From contig JBBIRT010000053.1 of assembly GCA_037441725.1 (NCBI GenBank), positions 1 to 20,748 on the forward strand: a DNA stretch of 20,748 nt, read 5' to 3'. Below, in pieces: positions 14,173-20,748 of this stretch. The notes under the pieces are model-generated. The model did no database searches, had not been told where the DNA came from, and saw nothing but the letters and a program-made list of their open reading frames with translations. Every line of letters begins with the position of its first letter. Within the stretch, counting starts at the first letter, position 1. Both the position numbers and the translations under genes were made by a program. Source of the stretch: JBBIRT01 sp037441725. Lineage in GTDB: Bacteria > Desulfobacterota > BSN033 > UBA1163.

Positions 14173-17100
14173 TCACTCAAAGAGTACAGAGGTCTGAAAT
14201 AGATTTTGAACTGCATTCCTAAACTCTAAAGAAGGATCTACTTGATAATGCTCTGATAAAGAAATGATGACCTCATGATCTGTCCCGTTCATAAAGTGAA
14301 GAAACACTCGGTGAGATCCAGGGTAGGCTTCAATAATTCCTTTGAGAGCGTTAAGCTGGGAAGGAGTGGTCGTGACGGGAATTTTCAAACGCAGGGATTG
14401 GGTTTCAGGGATGAGTATTTTGGAAAGGGATTGGACCTCGGAACCTTTAATCTTCACTTGTTCGTCGGAGAGATCTAAGATCCCTTTGATGAGGAGAGGA
14501 TCCCCTCCTCTCAAAAGAGGTAAAGCAGCTTTAAACACTTCAGGGAAAAGGATCACCTCAACGTATCCCTTCATATCCTCGAGGGTAACAAAGGCCATTC
14601 GTTCTCCTTTTTTAGTCATGATCTCTTTTGATCCACTGATCAGGCCACAAACTTTTACCTCAGCTCCATTTTGTAACTTTGAAAGGAGAGAGGTATCCAA
14701 GTCCGTGTATTTCTTAATTTCTTCTTGATACCTGGACAGAGGATGACGTGAGATATAAAATCCAATCGTCTCCTTTTCAAAGGCGATCAACTGATTCTCA
14801 GGAAACTCTTCAATTTCAGGATATTCCTCCCTCCTCTCTTGAGACCGATCGATCAGCATGCTGAGTTGAGGTTCCCCTTTTCTTTTCTGTTCAAACTGTG
14901 ATTGTTCGAGAAGATCTCCCAAGATAGTTAACATTTGAGATCGGTAGATTTTTGAGAAATCAAAGGCGCCACATTTGATCAGACTTTCAACCACCCGACG
15001 ATTCACTTTTCTCAAATCCACTCGATAACAAAAATCATATAAGGATTTGAATTTCCCATGCTTCTCTCTTTCTAACAGAATGGCGTCGATGGCTGCATCC
15101 CCTACATTCTTCACTGCAGCCAGGCCAAAACGGATTTGGTTGCCCACGACAGTGAAATTTCGATCACTTTCATTGATATCAGGAGGGAGGATCTCAATTC
15201 CCATCTCTCGACATTCCGAGATGTATTTCAATATCTTATCGGCATTTTGGGCCTCACTGGTTAGGAGTGCTGCCATAAATTCAATTGGGTAATGGGTCTT
15301 TAAATAGGCTGTCTGGTAGGCGATAAGGGCATAGGCAGCGCTATGAGATTTGTTGAATCCATATTCAGCAAATTTTGCCATCAGGTTGAAAATCTTCTCT
15401 GCCTTAGCCGGGTTGATTCGATTCCTCCTGGCCCCCTCTAAGAATTTCTCTTTCTGTAACTCCATCTCTCTGGGGTCCTTTTTGGCCATAGCCCTCCTGA
15501 GTACATCTGCATCCTCCAAACTGAAATGGGCCAACGAACTTGCTATTCGCATCACCTGTTCCTGATAGACGATGACTCCGTAGGTATCTTTCAATATCTC
15601 TTTGAGATCAGGGTGATCGTATCGAATGGTCTCCTGTCCATTCTTCCTTTTAATGTATTCATCCACCATTCCACTTTTAAGAGGTCCCGGACGATAGAGG
15701 GCTACCAAGGCAATGATCTCCCTGAAGTTCTCTGGTTTCAATTTGATCAACAAGTCCCTCATCCCCGAACTCTCAAGCTGAAAGATTCCAAGGGTAGCCC
15801 CTGTTCCGAGAAGTTCAAACACTTTAGGGTCATCCAAGGGGATCTGAGAAAGCTCAATCTTTACACCATATTTTTTCTCAATAAGTTGGAGGGCATGGTT
15901 GACGACCGTGAGGGTCTTTAGCCCCAAGAAATCAAATTTGACCAGGCCAATGGCTTCAACCTCCTTCATGGAATATTGGGTCATCCATTCGCCATTCTGT
16001 CCACGATAGAGAGGAAGATATTCCATCAGTGATTTATTAGAGATGACCACTCCTGCTGCATGAGTAGAGGCATGGCGGGTCAATCCCTCCAGGGATTTTG
16101 CAATGGAGAATAGGGACTCGATCCGAGAATCCTTTTTAATCAATTCCTTCAATTGGGGCTCTTGGTTTATAGCCTGCTCGAGCGTAATATTTAAAGGAGT
16201 GCTTGGGACCAATTTGGCAATCCGGTCGACTTCAGCATAAGGAAGCCCGATGACCCGACCTACATCTCGAATGACGGCACGGGCCTGCATCTTCCCAAAG
16301 GTGATGATTTGAGCCACATTTTCCTTCCCATACTTTTCAGTCACATACTGGATCACCTCGCCCCTTCCCTCCATACAAAAATCCACATCGACATCGGGCA
16401 TGCTGCTCTTCCTACCTGGATTGAGAAATCTCTCAAAAATCAAATCGTATTCGATCGGGTCCAAATCGGTGATATTCAGAGCATAGGCCACAAGGCTACC
16501 AGCAGCTGATCCTCTTCCTGGGCCTACTGGAATCCCCCGATCTTTTGCAAAACGGATAAAATCTGCAACGATTAAAAAGTATCCTGAATACCCCATGGAT
16601 TTGATGATTTTCAGTTCCTCCTCAAGGCGGGCCAGATACTTTTTTGACCGTTCTTCAAAATTTTTCTCCTTAGGATAAGCACTCAATCTCTTTTGCAATC
16701 CTGATCTTGAGAGCTTTTCTAAATAACTATCTAAAGATTCTTCAGATGGAACGGCCACCTTGGGAATATGTTTCTCCTCAAATCTCAACTCCAGGTTACA
16801 TTGTTCTGCGATCTCAACCGATTGGGTAATCACTTCGGGATGGTTTGGAAAAAGGTCTGACATCTCCTGGGGAGACTTAAAATAGAACTCATCGGATGAG
16901 AACCTCATCCGATCCTTATCCTGGAGGGTTTTTCCTGTCTGAAGGCACAAGAGGACCTCATGAGCCTTAGCATCCTCTCGATGAAGATAGTGGCAGTCAT
17001 TGGTTGCCACAAGAGGAATTGAGAGTTGATGACCGATCTCGAAGAGGCGTTCATTGATCAGCCTCTGGTTCTCAACGCCGTTGTTCTGAACCTCCAGAAA

Positions 17101-17634
17101 GAATCTGTGATCATCAAAGATCTTTCGATATTCCTCTGCTGCTTGGATGGCCTTTTTCATCTCTCCCCGGCCCGCATGAACAGAGATCTCTCCCTTAAGA
17201 CAACCACTCAAAGCGAACAGTCCTTCATGATATTTACTCAGAAGTTCTTTATCGACCCGGGGTTTATAATAAAATCCTTCAAGATAGGCTAAACTGACTA
17301 ACTTAATCAGATTGAAATAACCTGTTCTATTCTTGACCAGTAAGGTTAGATGATAGGCCCCTTCGGTCCCTTCTCCCCCTCGTTTCTCAAATCGGGAACT
17401 GGGAGAAACATAAACCTCGCATCCTAAAATGGGTTTAATTCCATGTTTGATGGCTGTCTGGTAGAACTCCACCGCCCCGAACATATTTCCATGGTCAGTT
17501 AAGGCCAAGGCTCCCATCCGATATTTTTTGGCTAATTCGAGAACCTCTTCAAATCGAATGGCTCCATCTAATAGACTATATTGACTATGAACATGAAGAT
17601 GGACAAAGCCCAAGGTTTCCATAAGATCGATCAT
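14173..17634 (-). CDS. dnaE: DNA polymerase III subunit alpha (DnaE)
   Basis: Replicative polymerase catalytic subunit, 1153 residues, close to the E. coli length. The N-terminal PHP domain (about 8-220) keeps candidate metal ligands: the HLHVH block (12-16), Asp23, His48, Glu73, His95, Cys145, Asp213 and His215. The polymerase core has GRGSAAGSLVAYAL (372-385), PDVDVDF (412-418) with two catalytic Asp, and VKFDFLGLKTL with the third (Asp567). Conserved GVIVYQEQVMRIA and AEYGFNKSHSAAYALI blocks follow, then helix-hairpin-helix and OB regions, the latter including VTLEDMKGYVEV. AAGGA lies 4 nt before the ATG. It begins 33 bp after guaA, and its stop overlaps the extended accA frame. It is a DnaE1-type enzyme with no fused DnaQ exonuclease. 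Confidence 0.97.
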   Translation of the reverse strand: MIDLMETLGFVHLHVHSQYSLLDGAIRFEEVLELAKKYRMGALALTDHGNMFGAVEFYQTAIKHGIKPILGCEVYVSPSSRFEKRGGEGTEGAYHLTLLVKNRTGYFNLIKLVSLAYLEGFYYKPRVDKELLSKYHEGLFALSGCLKGEISVHAGRGEMKKAIQAAEEYRKIFDDHRFFLEVQNNGVENQRLINERLFEIGHQLSIPLVATNDCHYLHREDAKAHEVLLCLQTGKTLQDKDRMRFSSDEFYFKSPQEMSDLFPNHPEVITQSVEIAEQCNLELRFEEKHIPKVAVPSEESLDSYLEKLSRSGLQKRLSAYPKEKNFEERSKKYLARLEEELKIIKSMGYSGYFLIVADFIRFAKDRGIPVGPGRGSAAGSLVAYALNITDLDPIEYDLIFERFLNPGRKSSMPDVDVDFCMEGRGEVIQYVTEKYGKENVAQIITFGKMQARAVIRDVGRVIGLPYAEVDRIAKLVPSTPLNITLEQAINQEPQLKELIKKDSRIESLFSIAKSLEGLTRHASTHAAGVVISNKSLMEYLPLYRGQNGEWMTQYSMKEVEAIGLVKFDFLGLKTLTVVNHALQLIEKKYGVKIELSQIPLDDPKVFELLGTGATLGIFQLESSGMRDLLIKLKPENFREIIALVALYRPGPLKSGMVDEYIKRKNGQETIRYDHPDLKEILKDTYGVIVYQEQVMRIASSLAHFSLEDADVLRRAMAKKDPREMELQKEKFLEGARRNRINPAKAEKIFNLMAKFAEYGFNKSHSAAYALIAYQTAYLKTHYPIEFMAALLTSEAQNADKILKYISECREMGIEILPPDINESDRNFTVVGNQIRFGLAAVKNVGDAAIDAILLEREKHGKFKSLYDFCYRVDLRKVNRRVVESLIKCGAFDFSKIYRSQMLTILGDLLEQSQFEQKRKGEPQLSMLIDRSQERREEYPEIEEFPENQLIAFEKETIGFYISRHPLSRYQEEIKKYTDLDTSLLSKLQNGAEVKVCGLISGSKEIMTKKGERMAFVTLEDMKGYVEVILFPEVFKAALPLLRGGDPLLIKGILDLSDEQVKIKGSEVQSLSKILIPETQSLRLKIPVTTTPSQLNALKGIIEAYPGSHRVFLHFMNGTDHEVIISLSEHYQVDPSLEFRNAVQNLFQTSVLFE

Positions 17635-17667
17635 CCCATCCTTCTAAGGTTTGAACCCCTGCTCCTT

Positions 17668-19236
17668 TTATTCCCACTCAATCGTACTGGGGGGCTTAGA
17701 GCTAATGTCATAGACAACCCGATTGACCCCCTTTACCTCATTAATAATTCGATTCGAGATATGTTCTAAAATGGGATAGGGGAGCCTCGCCCAATCTGCA
17801 GTCATTCCATCCTGACTGGAAACCACCCGTAAGGCAACCACATTCTCATAGGTCCTTTCATCTCCCATTACCCCTACAGTCTTTATTGGGAGTAAAACTG
17901 CAAATGATTGCCACAATCGGTCGAAAAAAGGATACCTCTCCATCTCTTTTAGGACGATTTCATCCGCTGCTCTCAGGATCTCTAATCTTTCTTTATTGAC
18001 TTCTCCAATGATCCGAATGGCCAAGCCAGGTCCTGGAAAGGGTTGACGTTTAATAATTCGATCAGGCAACCCCAGCACCTTACCTAATTGCCTGACCTCA
18101 TCCTTAAACAATTCTCGTAAGGGCTCGACTAATTTTAATTTCATCTTCTCCGGTAACCCTCCCACATTATGATGGCTCTTGATCTTGGCCGAGGGCCCTT
18201 TTGAAGAAACACTTTCAATCACATCTGGATAGAGGGTCCCCTGGGCTAAGTACTCCACATTCTTAATCTTCTTAGCCTCTTTCTCAAAGATCGAGATGAA
18301 CTCCTTTCCAATCCTCTTTCTCTTTTCCTCTGGATCCACTACCCCTTTCAACTTTGTCAAAAAAGATTTTTCCGCATTGACATAGACCAGGGGAATTTTA
18401 AAATGATTCTGGAATAAATTCACGACCTGATGGGCCTCCCCTTTTCTTAAGAGGCCATTATTCACAAAGATACATTTCAGGCGGTTTCCTACAATCTGGT
18501 GAAGAAGAAGAGCGACAACCGTTGAGTCAACTCCTCCACTCAATGCACAAATCACCTTTCCCTTTCCCAGCCTCTTTTTCAAATCCTGTTGGGTCTGCTC
18601 TAAGAAAGAGTCCATCGTCCACCGACGGTCGCATTGACAGATAAGAAAAAGAAAATTCTTAATGAGATCCATTCCCCTCGGAGTATGAACCACCTCAGGA
18701 TGGAATTGAAGGCCATAGATCTTCCTCCGAGGATCTCCAATAATGGCAAAAGGGGTATTTCGAGAATGGGCCATGGCTTGGAATTGGGGAGGCATCTTCT
18801 TGACTTGGTCCCCATGGCTCATCCATACCACCATGGGTGTTCCTTTCCTTCCAATGCCCCTGAATAATTCATCCTCGTGGTCCAGGATTAATTTGGCTTT
18901 CCCATATTCCCTTCTCTCTGAGTGTATCACTTCCCCCCCTAATAGTTGGGCCATCATCTGCATCCCATAACAGATACCCAAAATGGGAATCCCCAATTTT
19001 AGAAGCTCAGGATCACAATAGGGAGCACCCTTTTTATAGACACTGGCTGGACCTCCTGATAAAATAATCCCCTGGGGAGATAATGCTTTCACCTGATCCG
19101 CTGAAAGATCATAGGGATGAATTTCACTATAGATCTGGCACTCCCTCACCCTCCTGGCGATCAATTGGGTATACTGGGAACCGAAGTCGAGGATGAGAAT
19201 CCTATCATAAAAATCCTGTCTCTTCATCTTTCTCAT
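17668..19236 (-). CDS. guaA: GMP synthase (glutamine-hydrolysing)
   Basis: Converts XMP to GMP using glutamine and ATP, the last step of de novo GMP synthesis; 522 residues, normal length. The N-terminal class I amidotransferase has the triad Cys89 (GICYGMQ), His179 and Glu181 (QFHPEV). The ATP pyrophosphatase domain has the PP-loop SGGVDS (233-238). The C-terminal dimerisation domain has QPFPGPGLAIR, the GVMGDERTY block and the usual ending STIEWE. The start is uncertain by three codons: ATG at 19236 or at 19227, neither with a strong ribosome site. It lies 48 bp after the DUF4388 gene and 33 bp before dnaE, within one minus-strand unit. Confidence 0.97.
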   Translation of the reverse strand: MRKMKRQDFYDRILILDFGSQYTQLIARRVRECQIYSEIHPYDLSADQVKALSPQGIILSGGPASVYKKGAPYCDPELLKLGIPILGICYGMQMMAQLLGGEVIHSERREYGKAKLILDHEDELFRGIGRKGTPMVVWMSHGDQVKKMPPQFQAMAHSRNTPFAIIGDPRRKIYGLQFHPEVVHTPRGMDLIKNFLFLICQCDRRWTMDSFLEQTQQDLKKRLGKGKVICALSGGVDSTVVALLLHQIVGNRLKCIFVNNGLLRKGEAHQVVNLFQNHFKIPLVYVNAEKSFLTKLKGVVDPEEKRKRIGKEFISIFEKEAKKIKNVEYLAQGTLYPDVIESVSSKGPSAKIKSHHNVGGLPEKMKLKLVEPLRELFKDEVRQLGKVLGLPDRIIKRQPFPGPGLAIRIIGEVNKERLEILRAADEIVLKEMERYPFFDRLWQSFAVLLPIKTVGVMGDERTYENVVALRVVSSQDGMTADWARLPYPILEHISNRIINEVKGVNRVVYDISSKPPSTIEWE

Positions 19237-19284
19237 ATTTTATCACGAAGGATTAGGAAAAAGGTAATGGATGGATTCAATTCT

Positions 19285-20391
19285 TCAATGCATTAATAGA
19301 TATTTCCCATCTCTTAACTCATAGTGATAAGTTACCCCTTTTTGGTAAAAGAGATCACCCTTTCTTAAAAGCTTCTCTGAAACCAAATCTTCGAGTTGAG
19401 ATGGATATTCTCCTTTTTCCAAATAGTAGACCTCCAAGGCTGCCTTAATTCGTTCCAGTTGGGTCTTGTGAAAAAATTGGGAGGGGATTCCTAAATCAGC
19501 CCTTTCGATTCGGGAATTCCACAGGTGATTTAAGAAATGGGGCCTAATCCAGACGAGGAAGAGGAAGACAACCACTAAAAAGATACCATAATAAACATAA
19601 GGGAGAGCCCTTCTAAAATTCACCATGCTCACCTTCTTGATGAGACTGGGGGTTCGAACCCCTACCATTTCAATGAGTCCCATTTCAGAAAGGTCAACAA
19701 GGATTTCACTGGCATTAAACTTTCCCAACAGGCTCCGATCGATGATCTCCTGAACCGTCCTATTTCCATCGATTAAATTGTAAATCAATTCCTGTTCGGA
19801 GTTCAGTTTCTCTTTTAAATAGTATTGAGAGGCATCCAGGGTCTTTCCCTCAACTCCCTCTGTCTTTTTAAAGACGATGTGAGGAGAGAAAATCTTTTTC
19901 TCGATCTCTGACCACTCATCAACCATACGCAGGATATTTAATAAAACCTGTTCTGTACTCAAGGCAAAAGGGATCTTTTTATAGCTCTCCACCAATTTCA
20001 AGTCAAAGTTAAAGTTGCCATCCTCCCACCAAAAAAGATCATAAATGGTTTCGTAAATCTGTGTGGAGATCACCTTGAGCACATCCTCTTTGGTGAGGAA
20101 TTGTAGTTCGACCAGAATCTCCCCGATATATTTCAGCGTTTCTTTTTGAATCCTTAAAACCCTTTCCAATTGTTCCTCTGTGATCAGTTGGGCCTTCACC
20201 AAAATCTCACCGATCAGGTCTTTCTTTCCCCGGTAATTGGAATAGACGTGAACGATCATCCCATCCACAAAATGGATCTCCACTAAGTCCTTTCCCCGAC
20301 GGATCTTTAATATCCCTGTCTTAAGCTGTTGTCCGATCAGTTGGATAATCTCCGTGATACTAAAGTCCTTTAATGTTCCTTGGAGGGCCAT
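19285..20391 (-). CDS. DUF4388 (PATAN) protein with MshEN-like repeat, membrane helix and pseudopilin-like tail
   Basis: 368-residue protein of unproven function. Residues 1-57 (MALQGTLKDFSITEIIQLIG, then a TGILKI block) look like a DUF4388/PATAN domain. Residues 59-82 and 88-111 form two 24-residue repeats separated by five residues. Their spacing and hydrophobic pattern match the tandem MshEN motif in PilB, but the leading Arg and the middle Gly are replaced. A helical/winged-helix-like stretch (about 199-243) is followed by one membrane helix (264-283). The tail (about 306-368) contains KAALEVYYLEKGEYPSQLEDL, which resembles the GspG/pseudopilin globular domain, without a prepilin leader. 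GAGAG precedes the ATG. It heads the guaA-dnaE-accA-mutL run. PATAN proteins are known to interact with pilus motors in cyanobacteria, so a T4P link is possible but inferred. Confidence 0.75.
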   Translation of the reverse strand: MALQGTLKDFSITEIIQLIGQQLKTGILKIRRGKDLVEIHFVDGMIVHVYSNYRGKKDLIGEILVKAQLITEEQLERVLRIQKETLKYIGEILVELQFLTKEDVLKVISTQIYETIYDLFWWEDGNFNFDLKLVESYKKIPFALSTEQVLLNILRMVDEWSEIEKKIFSPHIVFKKTEGVEGKTLDASQYYLKEKLNSEQELIYNLIDGNRTVQEIIDRSLLGKFNASEILVDLSEMGLIEMVGVRTPSLIKKVSMVNFRRALPYVYYGIFLVVVFLFLVWIRPHFLNHLWNSRIERADLGIPSQFFHKTQLERIKAALEVYYLEKGEYPSQLEDLVSEKLLRKGDLFYQKGVTYHYELRDGKYLLMH

Positions 20392-20441
20392 ATTTTCTCT
20401 CGACGATCATAAAGATCATTAAAACATCATCCATCCCATTC

Positions 20442-20468
20442 AGGTTCCTTAGAAAAGATAGGGAACCT
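20442..20468. repeat. Inverted repeat at the stop codon of the small membrane-protein gene
   Basis: AGGTTCC (20442-20448) and GGAACCT (20462-20468) form a perfect 7-bp stem with a 13-nt loop. It starts at the last base of the upstream stop codon in the 76-bp gap before the DUF4388 gene. No T-run follows on either strand, so it is not a standard intrinsic terminator. It may be an mRNA processing or stabilising hairpin. Confidence 0.35.
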
Positions 20469-20748
20469 CATGGAGGCGTAATCCTTTCCTCCACCTTTTG
20501 ATTCATTCGATAAACGCGACGAACGGACCAATAATAGTAAAGGAGGAATAGTATAATCCACACCGTCCCTCCCCAAAAAGTTTTAGGAAGTAAGGGCAGT
20601 GAAGAAGGTATTACCCCATTCCAATAGATAAATTTTAAAATAAAAATGAAAAAAATACAGAGGAAGAGAAATCCTTTAAGAACCTTCTCCTTCCATAGTT
20701 CACTGAATCCTAAGAGAAAAAAGGAAAGCCACCGGCTGACCAATTGTT
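20468..20748 (-). CDS. Small hydrophobic membrane protein, N-terminus cut by the window edge
   Basis: Open frame of 92 visible residues that stays open to the right edge. A TTG at 20743 is the only start-like codon near the edge, and its upstream region cannot be seen. Two hydrophobic helices are visible: one around LFLCIFFIFILKFIY and one around WIILFLLYYYW. They are separated by a Pro-rich turn (IPSSLPLLPK) and followed by a basic/polar tail ending ERITPP. No family is recognised. It lies 76 bp upstream of the DUF4388 gene on the same strand, probably in the same transcript. Confidence 0.5.
   Translation of the reverse strand, partial: QLVSRWLSFFLLGFSELWKEKVLKGFLFLCIFFIFILKFIYWNGVIPSSLPLLPKTFWGGTVWIILFLLYYYWSVRRVYRMNQKVEERITPP

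Noticed and set aside
17648..17657. T-arm-like GGTTCAAACC (minus strand) in the guaA-dnaE gap
   Set aside because: The flanking bases do not pair into a 5-bp T-stem, and the 33-bp gap is far too short for a tRNA.
19649..19662. GGGGTTCGAACCCC, a perfect palindrome resembling a tRNA T-arm
   Set aside because: It lies inside the DUF4388 coding frame (VGVRTPS), and no acceptor, D or anticodon arm can be built around it.

Overview
The window is about 20.7 kb of low-to-moderate GC bacterial chromosome with housekeeping genes and a complete type IV pilus (T4P) motor and regulatory operon. The pilB-pilT-pilC-pilS-pilR gene order, a MutL of the endonuclease type, a DnaE with an apparently intact PHP site and a DUF4388 (PATAN) protein together suggest a Desulfobacterota (deltaproteobacterial) or Nitrospirota-like Gram-negative. 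This placement is inferred from gene content and order only. No tRNA, rRNA, CRISPR array, insertion sequence or phage gene was found.

Region by region. (1) 1-1363, minus strand: a nitrilase-superfamily amidohydrolase followed by the 5' part of lepB (signal peptidase I), which runs off the left edge. A good sigma-70 promoter precedes the amidohydrolase. (2) 1364-1610: a divergent intergenic region with opposing promoters and two short inverted repeats. (3) 1611-3833, plus strand: an OmpR-family response regulator and a HAMP histidine kinase. (4) 3834-4081: an AT-rich gap with a near-consensus sigma-54 promoter. (5) 4082-11457, plus strand: pilB, pilT, pilC, pilS, pilR with gaps of 9-50 bp. (6) 11471-20748, minus strand: a tightly packed convergent run. 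In transcription order it reads small membrane protein (cut by the right edge), DUF4388 protein, guaA, dnaE, accA, mutL. Only 13 bp separate the pilR and mutL stop codons.

How it fits together. PilB (extension ATPase), PilT (retraction ATPase) and PilC (inner-membrane platform) form the pilus motor. PilS is a membrane kinase expected to phosphorylate PilR, a sigma-54 activator. A sigma-54 promoter lies directly ahead of pilB, so PilR may drive the operon that encodes it, a possible positive feedback loop. PilB carries a tandem MshEN-type motif, predicting c-di-GMP control. The DUF4388 protein carries a degenerate copy of the same tandem motif with identical spacing, plus a membrane helix and a pseudopilin-like tail. 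That makes it a candidate, unproven, accessory of the pilus system or of signalling.

The most unusual spots are: the sigma-54/pilR loop without an adjacent pilA; the MshEN-like repeat and pseudopilin-like tail of the DUF4388 protein; a GC-rich patch in accA that encodes a non-canonical version of a normally invariant segment; and a GAFTDA instead of GAFTGA loop in PilR.
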